DNA of 46,747 bases from an uncultured Gilliamella sp. (lineage in GTDB: Bacteria; Pseudomonadota; Gammaproteobacteria; Enterobacterales; Orbaceae), in contig CALYPG010000022.1 in the NCBI GenBank assembly GCA_945271295.1, positions 1 through 46,747 of the forward strand. Direction: 5' to 3'. Numbering within the stretch: position 1 is the first letter of the stretch; every line of letters begins with the position of its first letter. The notes below the pieces were generated by a model. It ran no database searches, was not told the DNA's origin, and worked only from the letters and a program-made list of their open reading frames with translations. The position numbers and the translations under genes are program-made. This document shows positions 25,728 through 35,375 of this stretch, piece by piece.

Positions 25728-25760
25728 AAATATCACATGTAAATATTACATGTGATATTT
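25728..25760. promoter_or_regulatory. 33-bp perfect inverted repeat in the yjfI promoter region
   Basis: Arms of 15 bases (AAATATCACATGTAA and its exact complement) flank a three-base centre. On the minus strand a TTTACA -35-like element in the repeat, followed by a TAATAT-like -10 about 16 bases later, reads toward yjfI. TCACA and TGTGA face outward, opposite to a CRP site. A TATAAT closer to the gene (about 25695) lacks a good -35. It is a probable operator of a dimeric regulator; a terminator role is less likely because the adjacent gene has its own. Confidence 0.6.
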
Positions 25761-26033
25761 CTTGAGATTATGTTTTATTTAACTACTTTAGTATAGGAAA
25801 ATAATTATAGTAATATTTTTCATAACAAAGTTAGTTTAGCTAATAATAAACTCATTGCATCTTAAATAATTATTTATTAACCCAGATTGAATAATAGTAG
25901 AGATGAAGAAATTTTTTAGAATTGAATAATAATTTTAGGTAATACAGAAATAATAAATAAAAGAATTAAAAGTAACATATATAACATTATAATTTAAAAC
26001 AATTTTTCTTATTATCGAGTAATTATAAAACAA
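25761..26033. other. intergenic region with no supported gene
   Basis: AT-rich sequence between the operator-like repeat and the receptor-gene terminator. I see nothing further in it. Confidence 0.5.
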
Positions 26034-26034
26034 A

Positions 26035-26056
26035 TTAACCCGCTTTAGCGGGTTAA
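26035..26056 (-). terminator. terminator of the heme receptor gene
   Basis: TTAACCCGC pairs perfectly with GCGGGTTAA over a TTTA loop. The minus-strand transcript continues into a U-rich stretch. It lies about 48 bases past the receptor stop. Confidence 0.7.
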
Positions 26057-26103
26057 GTACTATTGGTCAACTAGTTAAAACACTAATTCTTTTAATTGTT
26101 AAC

Positions 26104-28416
26104 CTAAAAATCGATATCTAAACCTAACTGGAATGTCCTGCCAGGAGCAGTAAACATTTCAAGGTATTTGTGATCTGAGGTACGGTATAATTTGTTATTA
26201 CTTAAGTAATCCCAATATTTTTGGTTGGTAAGATTATAAATACCACCACTTAATTTTATGTTTTTGGTTATGTTAACATAACCAGTAAGATCAAAAATTC
26301 CATGTCCTGCTATTCTGAAGTACTCATCATTTGAATCAGTAATAGGTTTTCCATCATTATTATATGAATTGCGGTTATTTGATTCTGCTTTTTTACCTTT
26401 TTGGAAGGTCGAAATTAGTGATAAACCATAAATTTTACTTGGATCATCCCATGCTAAACCAATTGTTGTTTTCATTGGCGCGATGGAATCCATTTCAATA
26501 TATTTATCGCCTAAATAACTTGATTTAGATTTACCTTGGTTATAACCAATTGCGAATCGTGCACTTAACCCATTAACTGATTCAAACCAAGTACCGAGGT
26601 TAAATTCACTGCTTAATTCTGCACCATAGATATAAGCTTTATCACGATTTTCAGCTTGATACACTAAGCGATTTCCAGTTCCTACAAAGTTTTTACGATA
26701 ACGTGTATAGGCAATAAAATCTTTGTATTTATTATAAAATGCAGCAGAGGAGAATGTAATACCGGCAACTGGTTGTCCTTTTAAACCTAATTCAAAATTA
26801 TCACTTGTTTCAGTTTTTAGATTTGAATCACCGACTAATAAATACATGGTGCTATGCGCTAAATAAGAACCGTACAATTGATTCTGATTTGGCATTTGGG
26901 CACTACGTTTATATTGTAGATAAGCAGTTAAATTAGGTTTTAAGTCATACATTAATGCTAATGATGGTAACAGTTTAAAATCACTATTGCTTTTGTACTG
27001 TTTACCTAATTGTGAGGCATTTATTTTTGTGACTGACATATTTTCAAGGTTACGCGGTTTTGTCTTTTGATATACCGCTCTTACACCAGGCACTATATAG
27101 TAATTATTGCTATCTTTAATTTTGAAGCTAATGCGATCTTCAAAGAAACCACCTAACTGATAAGTACGGCTATCTGCTTGAGGTTTTGCATAATCACCAT
27201 CAGGGAAAATCATACCATATCTTGGTTTGGCAGAAGTATAAAAAGGTGATTCATCTTCGCTCCATTTACCATTCAAACCAGCGCTAATTCTATGATTATC
27301 TGTGCTTTTTAATAATGTGGTAATAAAGTTGTAAGCTTTGGTATTATAATGAGTTTGAATATTATAATTTCCATGAGCTTTTGAATGCAGATCAGTATTA
27401 TCATAAACATTAGTTCTTTGGTAATTAAACTGAGTAGTTAGACTGTCAATCCAGTTGATATTAGTTGGTTGCCATTGATCTTTGATGGCTAAGTTAAAGC
27501 GGTTATTTTTACTGCGTTGATGATCAAACGATTCAACCTTTTTCCCTTTTTGATCCCAGGTATCATAATGGGAGTTTTTAGTTTTGCTATTAAAATCAAT
27601 GGTGGCATTTAATAAATGCTCATCAGTCATTTGCCAACCAAATCCAGCTAATATTGAATTAGAATGCCAATTTTCTGGATAACTACTGATGGAATCGCCA
27701 TGATTTCGTGTTTGTTGACCATCACGACGACTTAGCACTAAAATACCATTAAGATAGTCATCTCCTGCTGCCATGGTTAAACCTTGATGGTAACTTCTAT
27801 CAGCACTATCATAATTATTTTGGAAACCAAAATAACTTGTTTTACCAGGGTAAAGATAATAATTTGCAGATTTTGTTTGGAACGAAACGGAACCACCCAG
27901 TGCGTTGTTTGCATTGCTAACCGAAGTCGCTCCAGATTGAATATCTACTTTATTGTACATATAGGTATCAAGGTAATCACGACCAATACCATAAGAACCA
28001 AAGCCTGCACGTCCGACAGAGTTAACTCGTCCTTGAGCAATAGGTAAGGGCATACCATCAATATCAATTGATACTCGGTTTGCATCCAAACCGCGAATAT
28101 TATAGCCAGTAAATCCACTTCTATCCCAACTGCTCTTACCACTACCTGAACCAGAGATACTTCCTGGAGCAGAAATAAGCGGTTGATAACGCATAATTGT
28201 ACCAAAATTGGTTCCACCATTTCGTCGAATGTCATGTTCCGATATTTCAGTTTTGGAACCGGGTTCTTTGGACTCAACTTGAGCGGTTACTGTTATTGTA
28301 TCTTTGATCTTTTTTTCATCATCAGGTTTTTCAATTGCTATAACAGGTACAACAAATGTTAAACCTAAACTTAAGCTTAAAATACTTGTTTTTTTTGAAT
28401 TTATAAAATTGAACAT
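26104..28416 (-). CDS. TonB-dependent heme/hemoprotein receptor
   Basis: This 770-residue protein has a signal peptide (about 1-27), a TonB-box-like DTITVTAQ near residue 40, and a plug domain with GYNIRGLDANRVSIDIDGMP. A 22-strand-type barrel ends RTFQLGLDIDF, with the C-terminal Phe typical of outer-membrane proteins. The segment YLQYKRSAQMPNQNQLYGSY (about 505-525) corresponds to the FRAP/NPNL region of heme receptors. TonB and ExbBD are not in the window. It lies downstream of hmuT on the same strand, 133 bases later. Substrate (free heme or hemoglobin) cannot be told from sequence. Confidence 0.85.
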   Translation of the reverse strand: MFNFINSKKTSILSLSLGLTFVVPVIAIEKPDDEKKIKDTITVTAQVESKEPGSKTEISEHDIRRNGGTNFGTIMRYQPLISAPGSISGSGSGKSSWDRSGFTGYNIRGLDANRVSIDIDGMPLPIAQGRVNSVGRAGFGSYGIGRDYLDTYMYNKVDIQSGATSVSNANNALGGSVSFQTKSANYYLYPGKTSYFGFQNNYDSADRSYHQGLTMAAGDDYLNGILVLSRRDGQQTRNHGDSISSYPENWHSNSILAGFGWQMTDEHLLNATIDFNSKTKNSHYDTWDQKGKKVESFDHQRSKNNRFNLAIKDQWQPTNINWIDSLTTQFNYQRTNVYDNTDLHSKAHGNYNIQTHYNTKAYNFITTLLKSTDNHRISAGLNGKWSEDESPFYTSAKPRYGMIFPDGDYAKPQADSRTYQLGGFFEDRISFKIKDSNNYYIVPGVRAVYQKTKPRNLENMSVTKINASQLGKQYKSNSDFKLLPSLALMYDLKPNLTAYLQYKRSAQMPNQNQLYGSYLAHSTMYLLVGDSNLKTETSDNFELGLKGQPVAGITFSSAAFYNKYKDFIAYTRYRKNFVGTGNRLVYQAENRDKAYIYGAELSSEFNLGTWFESVNGLSARFAIGYNQGKSKSSYLGDKYIEMDSIAPMKTTIGLAWDDPSKIYGLSLISTFQKGKKAESNNRNSYNNDGKPITDSNDEYFRIAGHGIFDLTGYVNITKNIKLSGGIYNLTNQKYWDYLSNNKLYRTSDHKYLEMFTAPGRTFQLGLDIDF

Positions 28417-28549
28417 TTTTATCCTTTAACACATAATAAAATAAATAATCTTTTCAATTGGTTATAATAAATAATCACATAATTTCTAACTTTTATATTC
28501 GGCATTATCATCAAATTATTTTTCAAAATAATAAGTTACAAATTATAAA

Positions 28550-29401
28550 TTAATCTTGATAAAAACCTTGATAAAGTATATTAGCTACTTCATCAATTCT
28601 TGGCCCAATGCCAAAAAGATAGCTATCATCTATAGTAATAATTCTGTGATTTTTAAAAGCTGCGGTTTCGGTTATTCCAGGTATGGTGTTGATCTTATCT
28701 ATTCCTCCTAATTGATCAATTGAATAAGTGTTTAGTACAATGACTTCAGGATTCATTGCAATTATTGATTCAGCAGTATAGCTTTTATAACTTGTGTGAG
28801 TAGCAAGATTTTCACCACCTGCAATGGTGATTAACGCATCAGCTGTAGTATTTTTACCAGCTACAGAATTTGTTCCCCCCATACTCATAAGGAATAATAT
28901 TTTAGCTTTATTTGGATGAGTTAAGATTTTTTTTTGAAGTTCAGAAAGGTTGTTTTGTATTTTGCTGATTAATTGTTTCCCTTCTGCTTGTTTATTTAAC
29001 CTAGCTGATATTTTTTCAATATTACTATAAAGTAAATCAAGGGTTCCTGGTACGCGTTGTAAAGTTAATACATCAACTTTAGCTTGATTTATTTGATTTA
29101 TAACATTTTCTGGTTCGACATCATTTAAAGTAATAAAAAGAGAAGGTGACAGCGATAATATTCCCTCAACATTCAATAATTTCCAATATCCTATTTGTGG
29201 TAGCTGTTTTGTTGTGTCTGGATAATTACTCGTTTTATCGACACCAACGACTTGATCTCCAGCCCCAAGAGCAAAAACAATTTCAGTTAAGGAACCCCCT
29301 GCGACAACAATTCTTTCATTAGTTGGACTATAGTTAGCCATACTATTAAAGGCGAAAATTAACCAAAACAAACTTATTTGTGCAATAATTTTTTTCTTCA
29401 T
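28550..29401 (-). CDS. hmuT: periplasmic heme-binding protein HmuT
   Basis: This 283-residue protein has a Sec signal peptide (about 1-22) and the two-lobed TroA/BtuF fold typical of HmuT: RIVVAGGSLTEIVFALGAGD, DKTSNYPDTTKQLPQIGYWK and VIVLNTYSIDQLG near residue 215. It takes heme from the receptor and delivers it to HmuUV, which lie across the divergent promoter region on the plus strand. AAGGA lies nine bases ahead of the ATG. Being split from its permease by opposite orientation is an arrangement that still allows shared Fur control. Confidence 0.85.
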   Translation of the reverse strand: MKKKIIAQISLFWLIFAFNSMANYSPTNERIVVAGGSLTEIVFALGAGDQVVGVDKTSNYPDTTKQLPQIGYWKLLNVEGILSLSPSLFITLNDVEPENVINQINQAKVDVLTLQRVPGTLDLLYSNIEKISARLNKQAEGKQLISKIQNNLSELQKKILTHPNKAKILFLMSMGGTNSVAGKNTTADALITIAGGENLATHTSYKSYTAESIIAMNPEVIVLNTYSIDQLGGIDKINTIPGITETAAFKNHRIITIDDSYLFGIGPRIDEVANILYQGFYQD

Positions 29402-29452
29402 TATTTATTTCCTTATTTATTACCTTTTAGAATAGCACCAGAATATAATATT

Positions 29453-29471
29453 GAAAATAATAACTATTATC
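29453..29471. promoter_or_regulatory. Fur box upstream of hmuT
   Basis: GAAAATAATAACTATTATC matches 15 of 19 positions of the classical Fur consensus. It lies 52 bases before the hmuT start and suits iron-dependent repression of hmuT and the receptor. Confidence 0.65.
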
Positions 29472-29658
29472 AATAAAGTGTGTTCAAATTTTTTACTAAT
29501 TACATTTAGTTACATTATTTGATTTACAATAAACTTCGATTTATTATTAACTCATTACTTTTTTTATAATTATTAGTAATTAATTAAATAGTTAACAATA
29601 GATTTAACCAATTAATTTTCCTATTAGTTTAAAAAAAACAAATAAAAACATTGATAAA

Positions 29659-29673
29659 CGATAATAATTATTA
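29659..29673. promoter_or_regulatory. Fur box upstream of hutW
   Basis: CGATAATAATTATTA fits the 7-1-7 Fur form (TGATAAT-N-ATTATCA) with two mismatches. It lies 41 bases before the hutW start codon. Confidence 0.6.
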
Positions 29674-29713
29674 TTTAATTTATAAAGGATATATAGATAT
29701 AAGAATTGTTGTT

Positions 29714-31132
29714 ATGGAATCATTAGACGTCAGCTCATATTATGCTTTAAATTCAGTTTTACCTTTTAAAGACCGTTGGGCTGTAATGCCTTTGCAAGCA
29801 AGCTTGCCACTTAACCCTCAAGAAATTGATAAAAATTGGGAAACAATACAAAGCAATAACTTATCTGGGAAAAAAAGATTAATATACATACACATTCCTT
29901 TTTGTGATATTCATTGCCAATTCTGTGGTTTTTATCAAAATCCTTTACGAAAATTTGATACTAAAATTTATATTGATTATTTATTACAAGAAATATCACT
30001 TGAAATAAATAATCAGGCTATGCAATCGGGACCCATTCATGCTATCTATTTTGGCGGAGGCACGCCTTCGGCTTTAGCCGCAGGTCAATTAGGGCGAGTT
30101 ATTAGTTATCTAAAACAAAAAGCGCCGTTAGCACCTGATTGTGAAATTACGGTTGAAGGTCGTATTTCCGATTTTGATGATGATCGAGTGGATAGTTATA
30201 TTGAAGCTGGAGCTAATCGTTTTTCGATCGGTATCCAAACATTTAATACTAAAATTAGACAAAGATTAGGTCGGCAATCTACAGAACAACAAATTATTCA
30301 GAATTTTGAGCGTATTGCATCGCGCGATAGTGTGGCATTAGTTTGCGATTTAATGTTTGGATTACCCAATCAAGATTATGATACTTGGCAACAGGATTTA
30401 CAAATTGCCAATGATTTACCATTAGATGGGGTAGACCTTTACTCTCTTAACTTATTACCTACTACACCTCTAGCCAAAGGGGTTGCAAATCAGCGGATAA
30501 ACTTACCATCTGTTACAGATAAATGTGATTTTTATCATCAAGGTGCCAAGTTCTTGAGCAAACAAGGCTGGGCGCATTTAACTAATGCGCATTGGGCTAA
30601 AACGACGCGTGAACGTAACTTATATAATTCTTTGATTAAGCAAGGTTCGAATTTTTTTGCTTTCGGTTCTTGTGCAGGGGGTCGATTAGGTGGTCAGTCA
30701 TTTATGCTGCATCGAGATTTAACTCCTTATTATGCACTTTTAGATCAAGGTAAGAAACCTTTGATGATGTTAACCGGTAAATCCTTATTAGGTGATTGGT
30801 TACATCAATTACAAGCAGGTATAGAGAAGGGTAGAGTTGATTTGACCAAATTAACTACTCGTAGTGAATTATTTGATCCATTAATAAAACAATGGCATCA
30901 AGTTGGCTTATTGCAAGATCAGGATCGTTGTATGAATTTAACGCTATCAGGGCGTTTTTGGTCGAGTAATATTTTACAAGCATTACAACAACTGTTATTA
31001 CAACTTAATAATCCTGAATATATTGAAATGCAAAAACAAATGGCACAAAAAAAACCATCAATGCCACCTAATCATGCTATGCCATCAACGCACCCACATA
31101 AACAAACTATTAAAACAACGTTACCCAATTAA
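29714..31132 (+). CDS. hutW: anaerobic heme-degrading radical SAM protein HutW/ChuW
   Basis: This 472-residue protein has the radical SAM CxxxCxxC cluster in PFCDIHCQFCGFY (Cys64, 68, 71), then YFGGGTPSALAAGQLG and RFSIGIQTFN, as in the HemN-like ChuW/HutW family. ChuW opens heme without oxygen, making anaerobilin by radical methyl transfer. I chose ATG at 29714; the ribosome-binding site is weak and the AAAGGA at 29684-29689 is too far for it, so the start is uncertain. The gene heads a plus-strand set with hutX, chuY-like, hmuU and hmuV. The C-terminal tail rich in Lys, Pro and His (KKPSMPPNHAMPSTHPHKQT) is unusual. Confidence 0.85.
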   Translation: MESLDVSSYYALNSVLPFKDRWAVMPLQASLPLNPQEIDKNWETIQSNNLSGKKRLIYIHIPFCDIHCQFCGFYQNPLRKFDTKIYIDYLLQEISLEINNQAMQSGPIHAIYFGGGTPSALAAGQLGRVISYLKQKAPLAPDCEITVEGRISDFDDDRVDSYIEAGANRFSIGIQTFNTKIRQRLGRQSTEQQIIQNFERIASRDSVALVCDLMFGLPNQDYDTWQQDLQIANDLPLDGVDLYSLNLLPTTPLAKGVANQRINLPSVTDKCDFYHQGAKFLSKQGWAHLTNAHWAKTTRERNLYNSLIKQGSNFFAFGSCAGGRLGGQSFMLHRDLTPYYALLDQGKKPLMMLTGKSLLGDWLHQLQAGIEKGRVDLTKLTTRSELFDPLIKQWHQVGLLQDQDRCMNLTLSGRFWSSNILQALQQLLLQLNNPEYIEMQKQMAQKKPSMPPNHAMPSTHPHKQTIKTTLPN

Positions 31133-31143
31133 AGGATATTATT

Positions 31144-31647
31144 ATGGTAGATAAACAAACTTTTAATAAAAAATTAACCGAATATATGCAAAATAATCCT
31201 GAGGAATTATTAGAAAAAATAGCTCAAGATCATCAAGTTACATTGACTCAAGTTATTCAAGCTTTACCAAATGCAACAATAGTAGATGGCAACAATTTTG
31301 ATACGGTTTGGAGTGAGGTTTCAACTTGGGGTGACGTGATGTTTTTGATTCATTCTGGAGATATTATTGCTGAAATATCAGGTGAATTACCTCCGGGCAA
31401 ACATAGTGATAAATATTTTAATTTGCGTCATCAAAAAGGATTGAGTGGTCACATTAGAGCTGAGCATTGTCAATATATTGCTTTTATTGAACGAACATTT
31501 ATGAAAATGTCTACCGCATCAATTATTTTCCTTAATCATGCCGGACAATCAATGTTTAAAATTTTTGTTGGTCGAGATGATAAACATCAATTAAAAACAG
31601 AACAATTAGAAAAATATAGAACATTAGTAAAAAACTTAGCTAAGTAA
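31144..31647 (+). CDS. hutX: heme utilisation carrier HutX
   Basis: This 167-residue protein has the HutX/HugX pattern. An N-terminal helical region (EKIAQDHQVTLTQVIQALPN) is followed by the split-beta fold with VWSEVSTWGDVMFLIHSGD, GSLSGHIRAEHC-like GLSGHIRAEHCQYIAFIERT and SIIFLNHAGQSMFKIFVGRD. HutX-type proteins bind and traffic cytosolic heme, passing it to degrading enzymes. It is 11 bases after hutW (AAAGGATATT before the ATG), so co-translated. Family length is typical. Confidence 0.85.
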   Translation: MVDKQTFNKKLTEYMQNNPEELLEKIAQDHQVTLTQVIQALPNATIVDGNNFDTVWSEVSTWGDVMFLIHSGDIIAEISGELPPGKHSDKYFNLRHQKGLSGHIRAEHCQYIAFIERTFMKMSTASIIFLNHAGQSMFKIFVGRDDKHQLKTEQLEKYRTLVKNLAK

Positions 31648-31654
31648 AAACAAT

Positions 31655-32293
31655 ATGAAAACATTATTAATTTTTGGTGTGAGTCCTAAATTGGGGACTG
31701 GCTATCAAATTTCTCAATTAGCAATACAATGCCAACCAAAATGGCGTTGTATTGTTTTAGTCCGTGACGCCGATTTTGCTCAACAACTACTGCAACAAGG
31801 GATTGAGGCACATGTTGGTGATGCCAGTGATGTTTCGACAGTAAAAAAACTATGTGATTTAGCTGGTGCTGACGCAACGATTATTTCGACTTTAGGTGGC
31901 AGTACCGGTAATTATATTGCACAGCGGATTATAATTGATTGCGCTGAACAAGTTGGTATTAAACAAATGGTATTAGTTACCTCATTGGGCTGTGGCGATT
32001 CATGGCCAACTTTATCAACCCGGGCTAAACAAGCATTTGGTCAGGCAGTAAGAGAAAAATCCTTGGCTGAAGTATGGTTACAAACCAGTAAATTAAATTA
32101 CTTAATTTTAAGGCCAGGTGGCCTAGTTGATGGTGATGCAACCGGTAATGGCTGTTGCTATTACCAACAAGAGGTACATGGTTTTATTCATCGAACTGAA
32201 CTGGCAAAATTAATTATTAAAAAAATCGATGACCAACAACTTGATAATCGTGTCTATAGTGTTATTGAACCCGATCTAGTAATAAACTATTAG
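31655..32293 (+). CDS. chuY: ChuY-like NAD(P)-binding reductase
   Basis: This 212-residue protein has an atypical-SDR Rossmann fold: FGVSPKLGTGYQISQLAIQC at the nucleotide site, SDVSTVKKLCDLAGADATII, the strand MVLVTSLGCG and LRPGGLVDGDATGN near residue 155. ChuY reduces anaerobilin made by ChuW with NADPH in enterobacteria. The same neighbours (hutW, hutX) support that here. It begins seven bases after hutX. Symbol by homology; another NAD(P)-binding role cannot be excluded. Confidence 0.75.
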   Translation: MKTLLIFGVSPKLGTGYQISQLAIQCQPKWRCIVLVRDADFAQQLLQQGIEAHVGDASDVSTVKKLCDLAGADATIISTLGGSTGNYIAQRIIIDCAEQVGIKQMVLVTSLGCGDSWPTLSTRAKQAFGQAVREKSLAEVWLQTSKLNYLILRPGGLVDGDATGNGCCYYQQEVHGFIHRTELAKLIIKKIDDQQLDNRVYSVIEPDLVINY

Positions 32294-32340
32294 TATATAT
32301 AATTATATGATTAAATTGAAATTAGTAACGAGGTCTTTGG

Positions 32341-33327
32341 GTGCGGAATTGTAATCATCGTTTATTGTTGTGGGGGTTGCTTGCTCTTCTTTTAGTGCTA
32401 ATAATTTATTCAGCTAATACAGGTGCTTTGAAACTATCTTTTTCACATTTATTCAATATGTCATTCGAAGATCCATTGTTTAATATTTGGTTAAATATAC
32501 GTTTACCACGAATTGTATTGGCAGTAATTGTTGGGATGGCACTCGCTACATCTGGTGCGGTAATGCAAGGTTTATTTCGAAATCCATTAGCTGATTCTGG
32601 ATTATTAGGGATTAGTAGTGGTGCCAGTTTAGTAGTCGGTTTGACTATTATATTTCCTGCAATATTTCCTCCAATTATTATGTTATATGGCAAGATGATT
32701 GCTGCTTTTGTAGGTAGTTTGTTTATTTGTTTATTGATTTATATTTATAGTCTCAATGAGCAATGTAATTTGGCTAAAATGATATTATTAGGCGTAGCAA
32801 TTAATGCAATTATTGGCGCAATAATGGGCTTTTTGAGTTACATCAGTGATGAATCCCAATTACGCCAATTATCTTTATGGTCAATGGGGCATTTAGGCAA
32901 AGGTTCTTGGGATCTGGTATTTGTAGCGATGTCGCTTATCATACCGTCATTAATTTGTGTATTTAAACTTTCTCAGCAACTCAATATTTTACAACTTGGC
33001 GATGAAGATGCTCATTATCTCGGTGTTAATGTACAACGTATAAAACGATATTTATTGTTACTCTCTTCGGTACTTATTGGCACATCTGTCGCAGTAAGTG
33101 GCATTATTGCTTTTGTTGGCTTAGTGGTGCCGCATATGATCAGGTTACGTATTGGTGCTAATCATAGCTGGTTATTACCAGGTTCAGCGCTAGGTGGTGC
33201 TTGTTTATTACTATTAGCCGATACGTTAGCCAGAACAGTAATTGCTCCAACTGAAATTCCTGTTGGACTTTTTACTAGTTTAATTGGTGGCCCTTATTTC
33301 CTCTGGCTGATTTTAAGGCATAAATAA
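32341..33327 (+). CDS. hmuU: heme ABC transporter permease HmuU
   Basis: This 328-residue protein is a FecCD-type permease with about nine or ten transmembrane helices. Family motifs include [20 protein letters not shown] near residue 52, [20 protein letters not shown] near 75 and [12 protein letters not shown] near 260. The start is GTG at 32341 with GAGG seven bases upstream; no ATG fits. It works with HmuT and HmuV, and hmuV follows after 16 bases. Confidence 0.9.
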   Translation: MRNCNHRLLLWGLLALLLVLIIYSANTGALKLSFSHLFNMSFEDPLFNIWLNIRLPRIVLAVIVGMALATSGAVMQGLFRNPLADSGLLGISSGASLVVGLTIIFPAIFPPIIMLYGKMIAAFVGSLFICLLIYIYSLNEQCNLAKMILLGVAINAIIGAIMGFLSYISDESQLRQLSLWSMGHLGKGSWDLVFVAMSLIIPSLICVFKLSQQLNILQLGDEDAHYLGVNVQRIKRYLLLLSSVLIGTSVAVSGIIAFVGLVVPHMIRLRIGANHSWLLPGSALGGACLLLLADTLARTVIAPTEIPVGLFTSLIGGPYFLWLILRHK

Positions 33328-33343
33328 TAGATGGAATTTGTAT

Positions 33344-34117
33344 ATGTTAACCGCTAAACATTTAACTTTTCATTGTAAAACTCGAACTTTAATTGATGAT
33401 GTGTCTTTAAATATCAAAGCTGGTGAAATCGTAGTGATTATTGGGCCTAATGGTGCCGGCAAATCAACCTTATTACGTTTATTAACTGGATTTCAACCGC
33501 CGTCTTCAGGTGAATGCTATTTACTAAATAAGCCATTATCCCAATGGTCAACTAAGCAATTGGCGAAAATAAGAACGGTAATGTTGCAACAGAGTCAATT
33601 ATCTTTTCCATTTAAAGTTAAAGAAGTTGTTGCTATGGGGCGTTCACCTTATGGTAAAGCGTACGCTGTGGAAGCAATCAATGAGACTATGCAACAAACA
33701 GATTGTTTAAAATTAGCTGATCGCGATTATCGTAGTTTATCTGGTGGAGAGCAACAACGAGTACAATTGGCACGAGTGTTAGCACAATTATGGCAGCCAG
33801 AACCAGCGGAAAAATTACTCTTTTTAGACGAGCCTACATCCGCACTTGATTTATATCATCAACAACATACGTTGCGATTACTGAAACAATTAGCGAACAA
33901 ACAAAATTTGGCGGTATGTTGCATTTTACATGATTTAAATTTAGCCGCATTATATGCTGACAAAATACTATTACTTAGTCAGGGAAAGATTGTTGAACAA
34001 GGAACACCTGTCGAAGTATTGACTGAATATAATATTAACCAATGGTATGGCGTAGAATTAGGTATTTTTTTTCATCCTAGTAATAATTTAGTTCCTCAAA
34101 TTTATTTAAATCCATAA
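33344..34117 (+). CDS. hmuV: heme ABC transporter ATPase HmuV
   Basis: This 257-residue protein shows Walker [10 protein letters not shown], the signature [13 protein letters not shown], Walker [13 protein letters not shown] and the switch His in [16 protein letters not shown]. It is typical of HmuV and of siderophore/B12 importers. I chose ATG at 33344 (GGA eight bases upstream) over the TTG two codons before. It is the last gene of the heme set; 83 bases then separate it from zntB. Confidence 0.9.
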   Translation: MLTAKHLTFHCKTRTLIDDVSLNIKAGEIVVIIGPNGAGKSTLLRLLTGFQPPSSGECYLLNKPLSQWSTKQLAKIRTVMLQQSQLSFPFKVKEVVAMGRSPYGKAYAVEAINETMQQTDCLKLADRDYRSLSGGEQQRVQLARVLAQLWQPEPAEKLLFLDEPTSALDLYHQQHTLRLLKQLANKQNLAVCCILHDLNLAALYADKILLLSQGKIVEQGTPVEVLTEYNINQWYGVELGIFFHPSNNLVPQIYLNP

Positions 34118-34200
34118 GACAAATTAGCCACTATCTGTCACTGCATTTTGATGCAATTTAGGTATATAATTATCAAAAATTAATCTAATGGTGATACATT

Positions 34201-35202
34201 ATGGCTAACGTAGATAGTATTGAAGTTGTTCCGGTTTCACGTTTTTTAGCCTCTGAACCGGTTTTTAGTTGTCAATTAGATGGTAAAGGAAAAGCAATTT
34301 CATTAAATAAAGAAAGCGAAGCTTCGGTGCAACAACCGTGTTGGATCCATTTAGATTTTGCTAAAACTGAAACAATCAATTGGATAAATTCAACCGATTT
34401 GATTCCTGATTTAGTTAAAACAGAATTGATTAAAACTAATCAAATTTCCAAAGAAATCCGTTTTGATTCTGGAATTTTAGTAGTTTTAAAAGGGGTAAAT
34501 TATATACCTAATGAATTGCCCGATCCAATTGTGACTTTCCGATTCTATATTACTGATAACTTAATTATATCTGCTAGACATCAACAAATTGATGCGATAA
34601 CGCAATTAAAAGAGAATTTAGAAAAAGGTATTGGACCGGTTGATGTGGCAGATTGGTTAATTCAAGTATCTGAGTTAATCAGTGATCAAGTTAATCTATC
34701 ATTTGATAGTGTACACAATAAAATTGTTAAACTTGAAGATTTAGTTTTAAATCAACGAATCTTTTCGCATAAAGAAATAGGTCGTGTCCGTAAACAATTA
34801 ATTGTTTTACGCCGCTTATTATCACCGCAACGGGATATTTTTGTTAAAATTTCGACCGAAAGAATTTCTTGGATTGACGACAATGATCGCCAGCGGTTGC
34901 ACGATATATCAAATCAGCAGAACCATTATGTCTCAGATATTGACAGTTGTTTACTGCGTATTGCTTCAATAATGGAACAAATTAATAGTTTTTTGGCCGA
35001 ATCTACCAATAAACGCATTTATTTAATGTCATTGTTTACTATTATATTTACGCCAATTACTTTTCTAACTAGTTTACTTGGAGTGAATTTAGCTGGTATT
35101 CCTTACAATGAACAACATTGGTCTTTTGTAGGATTGGTATTGTTGATAATTGCTATTTGTGTAGGTTCTGTGATTTGGTTAAAGTTTAAAAAATGGTTAT
35201 GA
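34201..35202 (+). CDS. zntB: zinc transporter ZntB (CorA family)
   Basis: This 333-residue protein has a soluble N-terminal funnel domain (about 1-260) and two C-terminal transmembrane helices. The signature GVNLAGIP near residue 300 is the CorA GxN motif in the ZntB form. ZntB forms a pentameric cation channel; Zn2+ transport is known for the enterobacterial protein. GGTGA precedes the ATG, and a TATAAT lies at 34165-34170. Length is typical (327 in E. coli). Confidence 0.85.
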   Translation: MANVDSIEVVPVSRFLASEPVFSCQLDGKGKAISLNKESEASVQQPCWIHLDFAKTETINWINSTDLIPDLVKTELIKTNQISKEIRFDSGILVVLKGVNYIPNELPDPIVTFRFYITDNLIISARHQQIDAITQLKENLEKGIGPVDVADWLIQVSELISDQVNLSFDSVHNKIVKLEDLVLNQRIFSHKEIGRVRKQLIVLRRLLSPQRDIFVKISTERISWIDDNDRQRLHDISNQQNHYVSDIDSCLLRIASIMEQINSFLAESTNKRIYLMSLFTIIFTPITFLTSLLGVNLAGIPYNEQHWSFVGLVLLIIAICVGSVIWLKFKKWL

Positions 35203-35375
35203 TGAAGTGAATGGTTTTATGGGTAAATGTGAATTAAAAAGTATGTTACTTTATAGTGTTGAGACCAAACATTTTACTAACTTTTTATTAAACAATAGTT
35301 ATCAAGTTCTATTTTCAAATTTTGTCAAAAAGGGATTTTCAGTTGTTTGCAACTTTTAATTAAAACTAGACATTT

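Noticed and set aside
25728-25760. CRP site in the 33-bp inverted repeat
   Set aside because: TCACA and TGTGA are in outward order; a CRP site needs TGTGA-N6-TCACA.
28417-28549. Fur box directly upstream of the TonB receptor
   Set aside because: The ATTATCATC stretch near 28504 matches the consensus poorly; receptor control more likely comes from the hmuT promoter.
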